Part shown: positions 1 through 9,124 of the stretch, piece after piece
Position numbering within the stretch: the first letter of the stretch is position 1
Layout: the number at the start of each line of letters is the position of its first letter
Assembly: GCA_964413265.1 (NCBI GenBank)
Contig: CAYPRX010000013.1
Span: 62,001-126,000, forward strand
DNA length: 64,000 nucleotides
DNA from: CAVYGN01 sp964413265
GTDB taxonomy: Bacteria > Spirochaetota > Brevinematia > Brevinematales > JAOACQ01
Direction: 5' to 3'
Notes under the pieces: generated by a model
Told to the model about the DNA's origin: nothing
The model's database searches: none
The model's input: the letters and a program-made list of their open reading frames with translations, nothing else
Program-made: the position numbers and the translations under genes

Positions 1-9
1 GTTGTTCTT

Positions 10-1317
10 ATGAAAGCAAATTCATATAAACCGATTCTGCTCTTTATATTAATTTTTAGTTTCAGCCGCATTTTTGCCCTTCAGGCAACAGTCAATTCCC
101 TGGATGCGCGTATGGAAATAGAAGATTCTAAAAAAAGGGGAGGTTTTTTAGTCCTTCCGCCAGGTACGGTTGTTCAAATCGACAGATCCGCGGTTGGTTT
201 TTTCCATATTATTTATAACGGTATTTCTGGCTGGATCAGAAAAGATCACCTTGCTGTTTATGATGGAGTACTTTCAGATTTACAGCCGAAACCTTTTCTG
301 TCGAAAAAAATTATCAGGGAAAATGGTAAGGATTACCTGTTCCTGTTTAAAAAGGGGAAACTGATCAAATACAATATAACAGACAGGATCGAGGAGGTTT
401 CGCAGAACGTCCCTGACTTTCAGGAGATTTATCCATCATCAAGGGGCAATCTTTTCCTGCTGAGGGGAGTGTCGACTAATAGAGCTATTCTGAATAATCT
501 AGAGCTGTACGATTTTTTATCCGGGAAATCAGCTTATGTCGGCAGTTTCAGGGACAGTACTTTTGAAATATCTGATATCAAATTTTCCGAGGATGCGAAT
601 TTTGTCGGTATACTTTTTATTATAAGCGGACATCACATAATTTGCATCTACAGGACTGATTCGGGAGCATTCTATACCTATTCCACGGATGCTTTACAAT
701 TCAACTGGAAAAACAGCCTCCTTGTTTTAAATGATAACAGGTACTTCTGGGCCTATGATTTATCTTCGCCTCTCAAGGAACTGAAAGTGAATTTTAACAA
801 AGACAACCTTTTAATAAAAATAAGACCGGAATGGGGCCTGGGAAATTATTTAAAATCCGTGGTCAGGGATGATTCGCTTTATATTGCTACCCGCCAGGGC
901 ATTGTAGCCTTTGATCTTAACCTTAAGACACTGCGAAAGACGCCGTTTAAGGGTTTGATTTTCAATAACGATATGAATTTGAATTATTATTTTGAAAATG
1001 AAAGGGGACGTATGTACAATTTCAGGCTCCGCCATGACATCGGAATTTTCAGCGGTGCCCAGCCTGAAGCGGTTTTTGAAGCATTCACCGAATCCAATAT
1101 AATCGGAAGGGCAAAATACGAAAAGATAGATACTCTCTTTCTTTATTCGGATAATGGCGATGCCGTTTACCGCTACAAGGCTGTAGATAATCCCATGGCG
1201 TTCGGTGATACTGGTATCACTGCTGAAATCAATACGGAAAAGGACCTGACCATTCTGTCTATAGAAGACCCTGATAAAGGAGAATTTTTTTATATTTTCG
1301 ACAGGGGAGGCAAATAA
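10..1317 (+). CDS. secreted SH3-domain protein with propeller-like body
   Basis: 435 residues, ATG start near the window edge. Residues 1-24 form a signal peptide (basic start, hydrophobic run, Ala-Leu-Gln end), so the product is exported. Residues about 25-85 look like a bacterial SH3 domain: 'LPPGTVVQID' followed by 'GWIRKDHL' is the usual SH3b ending. The remaining 350 residues have short repeated beta-strand units with Trp/Tyr/Asp turns, suggesting a beta-propeller, but I cannot name the family. No catalytic motif is seen. It ends 6 nt before the aminotransferase, so the two are probably cotranscribed. Role unknown; cell-wall or periplasmic binding is a guess from SH3b. Confidence 0.6.
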   Translation: MKANSYKPILLFILIFSFSRIFALQATVNSLDARMEIEDSKKRGGFLVLPPGTVVQIDRSAVGFFHIIYNGISGWIRKDHLAVYDGVLSDLQPKPFLSKKIIRENGKDYLFLFKKGKLIKYNITDRIEEVSQNVPDFQEIYPSSRGNLFLLRGVSTNRAILNNLELYDFLSGKSAYVGSFRDSTFEISDIKFSEDANFVGILFIISGHHIICIYRTDSGAFYTYSTDALQFNWKNSLLVLNDNRYFWAYDLSSPLKELKVNFNKDNLLIKIRPEWGLGNYLKSVVRDDSLYIATRQGIVAFDLNLKTLRKTPFKGLIFNNDMNLNYYFENERGRMYNFRLRHDIGIFSGAQPEAVFEAFTESNIIGRAKYEKIDTLFLYSDNGDAVYRYKAVDNPMAFGDTGITAEINTEKDLTILSIEDPDKGEFFYIFDRGGK

Positions 1318-1323
1318 CACTAA

Positions 1324-2631
1324 ATGAGAAATAATATTATACATCCCGGAGCAGATGAATTAACATATGAAATACGGGAAATTGTTGAATTAGGCAATAA
1401 AATTGAAAATACAGGTGTTAAGATCTACTGGGAAAATATCGGAGACCCTGTAGCCAAAGGGGAAGAAGTACCATCCTGGATCAGGGTTAAGATTGCCGAT
1501 CTGGTCATGAATGATAATCTAAGTTATGGCTATTCTCCGACAAAGGGGCTGCTTGCCACCCGCGAATATATAGCACGCGAACGTAACCTGGAAGGGGGAG
1601 CGCAGATAAGCGCTGACGACATACTTTTTTTTAACGGACTGGGCGATGCTATATCCATTGTATACAACTACCTCAATAAGAATGCCCGTGTAATAGGACC
1701 CAATCCAGCTTATTCGACGCACTCCTCGGCAGAAGCAGCTCATGCAGGATCAAAACAAATTACCTATCATCTCGATCCTGATAACAGCTGGTATCCTGAT
1801 ATCGATGACCTGCGTTCGCAGATCATTAAACATCCTGAGGTCAGCGGTATCCTGATAGTTAATCCCGACAATCCGACGGGTATGGTTTATTCAAAGGATG
1901 TAATTCGTAATATTGTAGATATTGCAAAGGAGTTCGATCTTTTTATTATTTCCGATGAAATATATTCAAATCTTTTCTACGGAGGTTCCATACACAACAA
2001 GCTGGCTTCGGTGATAGATAAAGTTCCGGGTATTGCAATGCGGGGAATATCCAAGGAGTTTCCATGGCCCGGAGCGAGATGCGGCTGGGTTGAATTTTAT
2101 AACCGGAATATGGATGTATCCTTTGCCCGGTATACCAAGACCATCATAGATGCCAAGATGCTGGAGGTCTGCGCTACTACCCTTCCGCAGAGAGTCCTGC
2201 CTGAAATCATGTCGGACCCCCGCTATTACCCCTACCTGGCTGAGCGTAATGCCCGTTACTGGGAGAAATCAAAACTGGCCTACGGCATTTTCTCGGCTGT
2301 ACCGGGCCTCAAGATCAATAAAGCATACGGTGCTTTCTATATGACGGTTATTTTTCAGGAAGGATCCCTGAACAGGGGGCAATATCTTAAACCTGCCAAT
2401 AAAGCTGCAGCTGAAATTATAAAGTCAGTTGAAGACACAACCGAACTGGATAAACGTTTTGTATATTATCTGCTGGCATCAAGGGGCATATGTGTAGTAC
2501 CGCTGTCATCTGGTTTTAACTCGGATTTACATGGTTTCAGAATTACACTGCTTGAACCTGATATCGGCATATTCAAGTCTGTTATGCTTGAAATTGCAGA
2601 TGCGGCAAGAGAGTATATGAATTCAAACTGA
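1324..2631 (+). CDS. class I/II PLP-dependent aminotransferase
   Basis: 435 residues. Fold-type I aminotransferase: 'YGYSPTKGLLATREYIA' substrate loop near residue 65, 'NPDNPTGMVYS' near 180, 'DEIYSNLFY' with the PLP-binding Asp near 215, and the Schiff-base lysine K244 in 'SKEFPWPGARCGW', whose Arg-Cys-Gly-Trp end is typical of the aspartate/aromatic aminotransferase group. The C-terminal 'FRITLLEPD' carries the carboxylate-binding Arg. It follows the SH3-domain gene by 6 nt and converges on lepB. The exact amino donor cannot be read from sequence; an aspartate- or alanine-type enzyme is likely. Confidence 0.85.
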   Translation: MRNNIIHPGADELTYEIREIVELGNKIENTGVKIYWENIGDPVAKGEEVPSWIRVKIADLVMNDNLSYGYSPTKGLLATREYIARERNLEGGAQISADDILFFNGLGDAISIVYNYLNKNARVIGPNPAYSTHSSAEAAHAGSKQITYHLDPDNSWYPDIDDLRSQIIKHPEVSGILIVNPDNPTGMVYSKDVIRNIVDIAKEFDLFIISDEIYSNLFYGGSIHNKLASVIDKVPGIAMRGISKEFPWPGARCGWVEFYNRNMDVSFARYTKTIIDAKMLEVCATTLPQRVLPEIMSDPRYYPYLAERNARYWEKSKLAYGIFSAVPGLKINKAYGAFYMTVIFQEGSLNRGQYLKPANKAAAEIIKSVEDTTELDKRFVYYLLASRGICVVPLSSGFNSDLHGFRITLLEPDIGIFKSVMLEIADAAREYMNSN

Positions 2632-2662
2632 GCAATCCTTTCATTTGAAGCTGGATTTTGAT

Positions 2663-3640
2663 TCAATTCAGGATGGTATGTTTTAAAGCCTCTTTATCAG
2701 TTTCATTCAGGTCAAGCCCTGCACGGTTAAAGGGGAAATACCTGAAAATGGGTCTGCCTATGATATTATCTTCAGGTATGAAACCGAAAAATCTGCTGTC
2801 AAGGCTTTCATCTCTGTTGTCGCCCATACCGAAATAATAATTCTGCATGGCTTTCCACTCGGTAATCTCCAGCCCATCTTTATAAAATCTGCCGTTATTG
2901 ATAATAATATTGGAATCACCGGATTCCCTCTGTATCAATAGAAGAAGCAGTTGCTGGTAATATGGATTTTGCTTCAGGCTGATTATATCTCCTTTTTTAG
3001 GGACGTAAATTTCAGGAAATTGATAAATCAGGGGATAATGAGTAATGGATGGTTTACCTGGAAAATGCTGGATAACCCTCTTCTTTCCGAAGGAATTCTC
3101 ATTATAGAGATCATAATCCCTGAAATATTTTATTTTGATACCAAAATTATATTGAATCTCGCTTGTTCTGGTTATATAATCCTGGGTAAGGGCCTTTCCG
3201 TTAATAGTTAATATCCTGTTCGTCATTGAAATCCTGTCACCGGGCAGTCCGACCAGTCTTTTTACAAGGTTTTTCGGGTTTTCAAAATTGTTATCAAGAG
3301 TTATGAGCGATAAAGATACAAGCGACAGGAGCTCCTCGAACCTGCCCTGATTTCTCCATTGTGGTGACAGAAAGGCGAAAATATCATTCCTCTCCGGTTT
3401 TAAAAAACCGGGGATCTTTATATTGATCACAGGCAGTCTTGGTCCAAGTGTAACCTTTTCAACCATCATTATATCTTTAACAAGAAGGCTCGGGACCATA
3501 GATTGAGAAGGTATCTGGTATGCTTCAATTAAAAACAATCTGATTACAAAGGCGATAGCGTACGCTGAAAAAAAAATTTTGATATTGTCGATCACCTTTT
3601 CCTTGAAGGACATTGTTTTATAGTCTTTTTTCTTCTTCAA
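2663..3640 (-). CDS. lepB: signal peptidase I
   Basis: 325 residues, type I leader peptidase that cleaves signal peptides of exported proteins at the inner membrane. One N-terminal membrane segment (about 21-38) precedes box B 'IPSQSMVPSL' with nucleophile S47. The general-base lysine K127 lies in 'VKRLVGLPGDRI', and box E 'GDNRDESLDSRFFGFI' is near residue 285. Size matches the larger Gram-negative LepB with a periplasmic insertion. The start is TTG at 3640: an AAGGGG Shine-Dalgarno lies 6 nt upstream, and the first in-frame ATG would trim nine residues without a comparable site. Divergent from the GGDEF gene across a 227-bp intergenic region. Confidence 0.93.
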   Translation of the reverse strand: MKKKKDYKTMSFKEKVIDNIKIFFSAYAIAFVIRLFLIEAYQIPSQSMVPSLLVKDIMMVEKVTLGPRLPVINIKIPGFLKPERNDIFAFLSPQWRNQGRFEELLSLVSLSLITLDNNFENPKNLVKRLVGLPGDRISMTNRILTINGKALTQDYITRTSEIQYNFGIKIKYFRDYDLYNENSFGKKRVIQHFPGKPSITHYPLIYQFPEIYVPKKGDIISLKQNPYYQQLLLLLIQRESGDSNIIINNGRFYKDGLEITEWKAMQNYYFGMGDNRDESLDSRFFGFIPEDNIIGRPIFRYFPFNRAGLDLNETDKEALKHTILN

Positions 3641-3785
3641 TCAATTCCCCTTGTATATGAAATACTCCTGATAAGGAAGAAAAAAATTTAATATTATTCT
3701 AACGATGGCTAAAATAAATTGGAAATTATAGTGATAAACAGAATGATGCTTCAGCTACTCTGACTCTGATCCGTATTCTAAATCT

Positions 3786-3814
3786 TGACAATCAATAATT
3801 TTTCTCATATGATT
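3786..3814 (+). promoter_or_regulatory. sigma70-type promoter of the GGDEF gene
   Basis: TTGACA at 3786-3791, 17-bp spacer, TATGAT at 3809-3814: eleven of twelve consensus bases at the optimal spacing, 54 bp before the GTG start. A 7-1-7 inverted repeat (ATGATTT A AAATCAT, 3810-3824) overlaps the -10 box and could be an operator, though AT-rich DNA gives such repeats by chance. The rest of the 3641-3867 gap shows no gene. Confidence 0.65.
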
Positions 3815-3867
3815 TAAAATCATTTGAATAAATTTTTTATTTTTAGTTTGTTTTCACAGAGGTTTTT

Positions 3868-4944
3868 GTGAGAAAGGATACAGATATTTTTTTAGAGAAG
3901 ATAAATACTGATCCTTATCATCTCTCATTCCAGATATTTTCTGTTTCATGCCTTCTCATACATTTGGGCTATTTGATTTTATTCTTTTTTTTAAAATTAA
4001 ACCTTCTCTTATTCTTTAATATTGGAAGTGTTCTGCTCTACAGTCTTATTCTTTATCTGGTAAATGAAAAAAGATACAAACTCTCTTTTTTTCTGGCATA
4101 TCTAGAAATAGCCGCTCATTCTTTTCTGGCTGTTCTTTGCCTGGGCTGGAACAGCAATTTCGGCTTTTTCTTCATTGCAGCGGCTATGTTCATAATATTA
4201 ATGGAGATTGTGAAAACATGGATGCTGTTTGCTTCTACATTAGTGATGCTTTCTCTGGGGCTGCTGAGCTTCTTGCTGTCAGAGATTAGGCAGCCTTTAT
4301 TTATAATAAAAGAATCCATACTGCATGGTTTAGGTATCTTCAATCTTACTGTATGCTTCGTTATCTCTGTATTTTTTATTTACTATAATAACAACAGATA
4401 TGCAATGCAGAGCATAAGATTAAAAGAGATGGCTGATAAAGACTGGTTGACCGGCGTATACAACAGGCGCTTCTTTAATGAATACATTGAAATTGAAAGA
4501 AGGAGGATGATGAATCAGATCCTCTATAATACAGATGAAAAAGCCGATTTCAGCATTGCAATGGTTGATATTGATAATTTCAAAAATATCAATGACATTT
4601 ACGGCCATCCCGTAGGTGATTATGTTCTCAGGGAAATGGTCCATTTAATGGAGGAGTCTATTTTTACCAGGGATATACTCTACAGATACGGCGGGGATGA
4701 GTTCGTTATTCTTTTTACATCAAGCCCCCGCGAAGGTGCCCTGGCAGCTGTTGAAAGAATCAGGTCTAAAATCGAGAAACATCCGTTTTTCCTTTCATAT
4801 AATAAACCTGACGGTCATATTACTGTCAGCATTGGTTTTGCCAGTTTTGAAGAAGAAAACGACATTTTCCTTTTGCTAAATATAGCTGACACAAGGCTCT
4901 ATCATGCAAAAGCGGAGGGGAAAAACTGCGTCATCTGGAACTGA
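3868..4944 (+). CDS. membrane-bound diguanylate cyclase (GGDEF)
   Basis: 358 residues, GTG start. Residues about 20-175 contain six or so hydrophobic segments (a multi-pass membrane sensor of unrecognised type, like MASE domains). The C-terminal GGDEF domain starts at 'DWLTGVYNRRFFNEY' (about 190) and has the intact active-site motif R-Y-G-G-D-E-F (G275-F279) plus 'DIDNFKNINDIYGHPVGD', so it should make c-di-GMP from two GTP. The inhibitory I-site RxxD five residues before GGDEF is degenerate here (FTRD), so product feedback inhibition is probably lost. Monocistronic by context: its own strong promoter, and it converges with the DAK-DegV gene 20 nt away. Confidence 0.9.
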   Translation: MRKDTDIFLEKINTDPYHLSFQIFSVSCLLIHLGYLILFFFLKLNLLLFFNIGSVLLYSLILYLVNEKRYKLSFFLAYLEIAAHSFLAVLCLGWNSNFGFFFIAAAMFIILMEIVKTWMLFASTLVMLSLGLLSFLLSEIRQPLFIIKESILHGLGIFNLTVCFVISVFFIYYNNNRYAMQSIRLKEMADKDWLTGVYNRRFFNEYIEIERRRMMNQILYNTDEKADFSIAMVDIDNFKNINDIYGHPVGDYVLREMVHLMEESIFTRDILYRYGGDEFVILFTSSPREGALAAVERIRSKIEKHPFFLSYNKPDGHITVSIGFASFEEENDIFLLLNIADTRLYHAKAEGKNCVIWN

Positions 4945-4963
4945 AATTTCAGAGGATTTTAAA

Positions 4964-6763
4964 TTATTCCGTCATTAAAGCGACCGCGACTGCACCGATA
5001 CCTGAGTTTAAACCTATAACCGGTGAAATGTTCATTATGTACGCTGCTTTTTTACCGATAATTGCCTCAATTTTAACACAATATTCAGCGGCTTTTTGTG
5101 CATTTCCCGCATGAAGTATGCAGAATTCCCAAACATTTCTATTCATTGTGAAATTCTTTATATGTAGCAGAATATTCTTCAAAATTCCTTTTTGGCTGAA
5201 AGCCTTATCAAAAACGAAGGCTTTCCCCTCACCGTTCACAGATACAATAGGTTTCAGGTTTAAAATTTTTGCAATAAATCCCTTTACAGGGCTTACCCTT
5301 CCGCCTTTTATAAAATAATCCATAGTTTTCACAGCTATAAATATCCTGGTATTTGCGATCCATGATCCAATTTGATCATTTATTTCATCCATAGTCATGC
5401 CGGCCTCGATCGACCTGGCAATTCTTAAAACGATAAGTCCCAGGGAACCTGACGCCTGTCGGGAATTGACAACTTTGATCTTTTTACCTGTCTCTTTTTC
5501 AATCTGCTCTGCAGCATGGAGGCTGTTTGAGAATGTCCCGCTGAATTCTTTTGATAAATGAACAGATATAATGGAATCATAATGGCTGGAAAGCTGAGAA
5601 TATAAATTCTGGAAAGTTTTATAGTTAACCTGGGATGTTGTTGGAAAATAGGTACTTTCATCCAGCATACGGTAGAAATGTTCCGGTACAATAGTCAATT
5701 TATCCAGATAATGGTTTTCACCAAAGAATATATTCAGGGGGACCATCTGTATCTGGTAGCTGTCGATTAATTCAAGCGGGAGGTCGCAGCTGGAATCAGT
5801 CACAAGTGCAATTTTGAACTTCCTTTTGTAGGCCGTTTCATACTGTTTTTTCATATCATCGGCTTTTTGATAAACTATAGTGCCGCTGTTCCTGAGGGAA
5901 TAAAATAGCTCAGCAGGCCTGTCGGTATGAATATGTATTCGCAGATTATCCTTGGAACCCGCGATTACAATCGAATCACCATAGTTGCCGAGTATATCAT
6001 TTAATATAGCTTTATCCGGTCTGACATCCCTGAGTAAGGCTTCGGTACAGAAACGGTATTTTACATCTTCAAGAGAGATGTTTTCTTCTATGCCTTCTAT
6101 TTCAATAGTTTCCTGCTTTGCCTTGATAATCTTCTTAAAATTCTTATTCTTGATAAAATCTATCATTCCCTCCAGAAAAAGGACTATACCCTTTCCTCCG
6201 GCATCTACAACGTTAGCCTTTTTCAGAATTGCAATCTGATTCGTTGTTTTTTTTAATGATTCCTGTGCAATGTCATAAGATTTTATTAATAAATGAGTAA
6301 TACTTTTTGTTTTTTCATGCTCTTTATAGAGGTAATCTGCCCAATTTTTTATTACAGTGATCATAGTACCTTCGACAGGATTGGCTATTGCATCGTACAT
6401 ATATTTTACGGCGTTCTTAAGGCTTCTTGTCAGGTTTTTGATGTCGAAACGGTTCTCTTCCTCAGAGGCTTCAACGCTGAAGCCGTAAAGATATTGGGCA
6501 AGAATGACACCGGAATTTCCCCTTGCACCCTCAAGGGCAGCACAGGCTATAGCCTCTGCTGATTTTTTTATCGAACGGTGAGGAACTGTATTCTCAATAA
6601 TCGACCGGATAGTTGACGCCAAATTTGAACCCGTATCGGCATCAGGTACTGGGAAGACATTTAATTTATTAAGTTCTTTCTGATGCTCAAGAATTTTCTG
6701 AGCGCCTGCAATAAAGTTGTAATAGAAACTTTTTCCATAAGCTTTAGATCTTTTTTCGGACAT
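4964..6763 (-). CDS. DAK2-DegV fusion, probable one-chain fatty acid kinase (FakA-FakB)
   Basis: 599 residues. Residues about 10-195 are a DhaL/DAK2 kinase domain with the metal/ATP motif 'NVFPVPDADTGSNL' (D41, D43, T44) and 'GARGNSGVILAQ'. Residues about 225-310 match the FakA middle domain ('YRFCTEALL' and the His-x-His of 'IHIHTD'). Residues about 320-599 are a DegV/FakB lipid-binding domain ('VTDSSCDLP', 'TTSQVNYKTF', 'EFSGTFSNS'). In Firmicutes FakA phosphorylates fatty acids held by separate FakB proteins; here the FakA C-terminal domain is replaced by FakB. The ATG at 6763 has GGAG 6 nt upstream; a GTG at 6778 in the same frame lies over that site and is less likely. Fusion function is inference. 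Confidence 0.85.
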   Translation of the reverse strand: MSEKRSKAYGKSFYYNFIAGAQKILEHQKELNKLNVFPVPDADTGSNLASTIRSIIENTVPHRSIKKSAEAIACAALEGARGNSGVILAQYLYGFSVEASEEENRFDIKNLTRSLKNAVKYMYDAIANPVEGTMITVIKNWADYLYKEHEKTKSITHLLIKSYDIAQESLKKTTNQIAILKKANVVDAGGKGIVLFLEGMIDFIKNKNFKKIIKAKQETIEIEGIEENISLEDVKYRFCTEALLRDVRPDKAILNDILGNYGDSIVIAGSKDNLRIHIHTDRPAELFYSLRNSGTIVYQKADDMKKQYETAYKRKFKIALVTDSSCDLPLELIDSYQIQMVPLNIFFGENHYLDKLTIVPEHFYRMLDESTYFPTTSQVNYKTFQNLYSQLSSHYDSIISVHLSKEFSGTFSNSLHAAEQIEKETGKKIKVVNSRQASGSLGLIVLRIARSIEAGMTMDEINDQIGSWIANTRIFIAVKTMDYFIKGGRVSPVKGFIAKILNLKPIVSVNGEGKAFVFDKAFSQKGILKNILLHIKNFTMNRNVWEFCILHAGNAQKAAEYCVKIEAIIGKKAAYIMNISPVIGLNSGIGAVAVALMTE

Positions 6764-6819
6764 TAATCTCTCCGTCACTCATTTTGGCGGCTTGATTTTA
6801 AGAATTACTTTGAATATAG

Positions 6820-7596
6820 TCAATTCTTTACAAAGATAAGGTTTTTGACAGCCTCAGTTGATTTGCCGTTAAGGGTTACAGCTTTGAAATATATAAAGTA
6901 TCCTCCTGATACAAGGTCACGGACAGGGCTTGTCTCCGGGTCCCAGATAACAGAATTTGTTCCCTCATTGAAAAATTTTTTTTTGCATACAGGTTCTACA
7001 ATTTTGCCGTATTTATTAAAAATGAGTATATCAGTATAAGCAGGATAGTTTATGCTGAAGCTGATATTGAGCGTGTTTTCGCCGCTGAAGAGAATCGACG
7101 GGATTATATGCAAGTCATTCGTATTGATGAGTGAAAGCTGTTTTTTCGTAACTCCGAAGGAATATACATGTGTATCGGCTCCATGAATTTCAAGATAAAT
7201 AGTGACATTCCTTAAAAATATATTATTCAATTCAAAGGAACCGCTTTTGTAAAAAACCTCCTGGTGCATATTTTCCGCATCTTCATAGTCAAAGACCTTG
7301 AGAGTAACGCTGGAATTACTGGAAATTCCGTTATCGTCAGCCACAGTGAAGTTCACGAAAGCACTTGAGAAAACGAAATCATCATCTACGGATATATCGG
7401 AACTTATCAGCCAGCAGTTCGAATCGGATGCTGATGTTATGTAGCCGTTAGTGATTTCGATATTGCTGTAGTCCAACAGGTCATTATAATTGGTTAGCCT
7501 GTCTGAGTTGAATTTAATTGTATTGTTTTCAGACCAGTTAATACTGAATAAAATCGAAGAGGAGAATAAGAAAAAAAGAATAATGCTGCTTCTCAT
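6820..7596 (-). CDS. secreted protein with C-terminal FlgD-like Ig domain
   Basis: 258 residues. A signal peptide (residues 1-18, ending 'LFSIN') is followed by a beta-rich region of about 140 residues of unknown family. The last 85 residues resemble the FlgD Ig-like domain found at the end of many secreted proteins: 'NTLNISFSINYPAYTDILIFNKYGK' then 'GTNSVIWDPE' and 'SGGYFIYFKA'. No Cys and no catalytic motif, so a structural or adhesin-like envelope role is plausible. The start overlaps the stop of the upstream membrane protein by 4 nt (ATGA), so the two are translationally coupled. Confidence 0.6.
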   Translation of the reverse strand: MRSSIILFFLFSSSILFSINWSENNTIKFNSDRLTNYNDLLDYSNIEITNGYITSASDSNCWLISSDISVDDDFVFSSAFVNFTVADDNGISSNSSVTLKVFDYEDAENMHQEVFYKSGSFELNNIFLRNVTIYLEIHGADTHVYSFGVTKKQLSLINTNDLHIIPSILFSGENTLNISFSINYPAYTDILIFNKYGKIVEPVCKKKFFNEGTNSVIWDPETSPVRDLVSGGYFIYFKAVTLNGKSTEAVKNLIFVKN

Positions 7597-8609
7597 TTTT
7601 TATCCTCTGATATTTTAATATAATTCTCAAGCCAGTCGAGATTTTTTTCGTTTTCCTCATTCATAATTAATTCTACATTCTTTTTCCTGTCCGAATTCTT
7701 TCCCTTCTTCCTTTCCTTGAGCCATGCTGTTATCAGGTGGTCTGAAACCAGTAATCCGGCTATGATTATTAAAAGTGCAAGTATTTTCAGGAAAAGCAGG
7801 AAAAAATCGCCCAGGGTTCTGCCGGGATAGATTACTCCGAGGGTTCCAATATAAGTTCCGTTTATATTGATCGGGAATGTCTCTATGATTTTACTTTCAT
7901 AAGTGAATTTTTTCCCTGTTTTAATTTCTTTTAAAGAGTCCTTAATGAAATCGGTGTTGAAATTGGAGTTTTTATAAATTTTTTTTTCAGTCAAAAAAAA
8001 TGTATTGAAATCGGCATCTTTAATTTTTTTTAAGATAATGTCTGTGTCGTAGACAGCATCGGCCTCTATTTCAAGATCGAGAGGATTATCGTATTTCACT
8101 CCTATTATTAAATAGTCGTTGGTATAATAAGCGTTTACAGGACTGTTAAAAACCCTGTAAAAAGGTACTATAGTATTGCTAGAATGCTTGTAAAGAATGT
8201 TATTATTTGAATCTATTATAAAGAAGTCTTTGAAAAAAGTTAAACCACTGAAATAACGGTCGGCCAATGCATCCATACCAGGCATCTTAGCTGATAATAT
8301 ATATAAATAAATATAGTCATAGAAACTCTTGCTTCCGGTCATTGCAGTAACATTAGTGACTGCTGATTTGAATATCCCGATAAAATCATCGCGGAAACTC
8401 TCGATTTTTACCCCTGTATCTATACTGTACGGGTCATACAAGATAAATCCCTTAACCGTTTCATACAAGTTTATGATGTTCGTAATATTGCCGGACTGAT
8501 CATAATTAATGATGTCATTTTTTGTTGTTTCGTAAAAAAGGATTGAAAAAGATGCAGCAATAATGATGCCCAAAAGTATGATCTTTAAATATGAATAGAT
8601 CAGCATCAT
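7593..8609 (-). CDS. membrane protein with large extracytoplasmic domain
   Basis: 338 residues from the ATG at 8609, which overlaps the aroK stop by 4 nt (ATGA) and has GGAG nine nt upstream; longer starts at 8624 and 8657 exist in frame but overlap aroK more. One membrane segment at about residues 4-25 and a second at about 255-280 flank a 220-residue extracytoplasmic domain resembling Cache-type sensor domains. The cytoplasmic tail is only about 45 residues and highly charged (KKGKNSDRKK and a Glu/Asn-rich end), with no kinase, HAMP or cyclase domain. It may signal through a partner or act in the envelope. Family not recognised. Confidence 0.5.
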   Translation of the reverse strand: MMLIYSYLKIILLGIIIAASFSILFYETTKNDIINYDQSGNITNIINLYETVKGFILYDPYSIDTGVKIESFRDDFIGIFKSAVTNVTAMTGSKSFYDYIYLYILSAKMPGMDALADRYFSGLTFFKDFFIIDSNNNILYKHSSNTIVPFYRVFNSPVNAYYTNDYLIIGVKYDNPLDLEIEADAVYDTDIILKKIKDADFNTFFLTEKKIYKNSNFNTDFIKDSLKEIKTGKKFTYESKIIETFPININGTYIGTLGVIYPGRTLGDFFLLFLKILALLIIIAGLLVSDHLITAWLKERKKGKNSDRKKNVELIMNEENEKNLDWLENYIKISEDKK

Positions 8610-9124
8610 TTTCTTCTTCTCCATTTCGTGAAGGAGTCTATTATAATTTCCGAGCAATTTTCAGGTGAAAGTGAACCTGTATCAACTGTCATATCAGCAG
8701 TTATTTCATACAGGGGCGCCCTTGTGCGTAGAACATTCTCAATCTCTGCGGAAAGCGACAGCCCGGTGAGTGGAGGGCGATTATCATCACCCTCAATTCT
8801 CGAGCTCAGAATTTTATTTCCGGCTTTAAGGTAAACACAGAACCCTGTCTTTTTAATCAATGCTCTGTTCGCCTCACTTAGAATAATACCACCTCCTGTG
8901 GCTACAACGGTTCTGTTTATAAAAGCGACCCTACGGAGGATTTCAGACTCTTTTTCCCTGAAATATTGTTCTCCTGAGGTCGCGAATATTTCCGGAATAG
9001 ATCTCTTTTCATTTTGAACGATAAGTTCATCAGTATCGGAGAAAACGAATTTGAGAGACTTGGAAATTTTTTTCCCGATGGTGGTCTTACCGCTGCCCCT
9101 GTATCCTATAAGGTAGATATTCAT
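8606..9124 (-). CDS. aroK: shikimate kinase
   Basis: 172 residues, the usual size. Phosphorylates shikimate with ATP in the pathway to chorismate and aromatic amino acids. Walker A 'GYRGSGKTT' at residues 7-15, shikimate-binding 'FSDTDELI' (D30, D32), R56 in 'EQYFREKES', the Gly triplet 'TGGGI' at 76-80, and the lid arginine in 'GDDNRPPL'. The start codon follows directly on the stop of the upstream coiled-coil gene (TAGATG) with GGGAGG nine nt before it. Other aro genes are not in the window. Confidence 0.95.
   Translation of the reverse strand: MNIYLIGYRGSGKTTIGKKISKSLKFVFSDTDELIVQNEKRSIPEIFATSGEQYFREKESEILRRVAFINRTVVATGGGIILSEANRALIKKTGFCVYLKAGNKILSSRIEGDDNRPPLTGLSLSAEIENVLRTRAPLYEITADMTVDTGSLSPENCSEIIIDSFTKWRRRK

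Noticed and set aside
4940..4955. CTGAAATTTCAG palindrome between two convergent genes, as a terminator
   Set aside because: Only six base pairs with no GC stem and no T-run; it overlaps the GGDEF gene stop.
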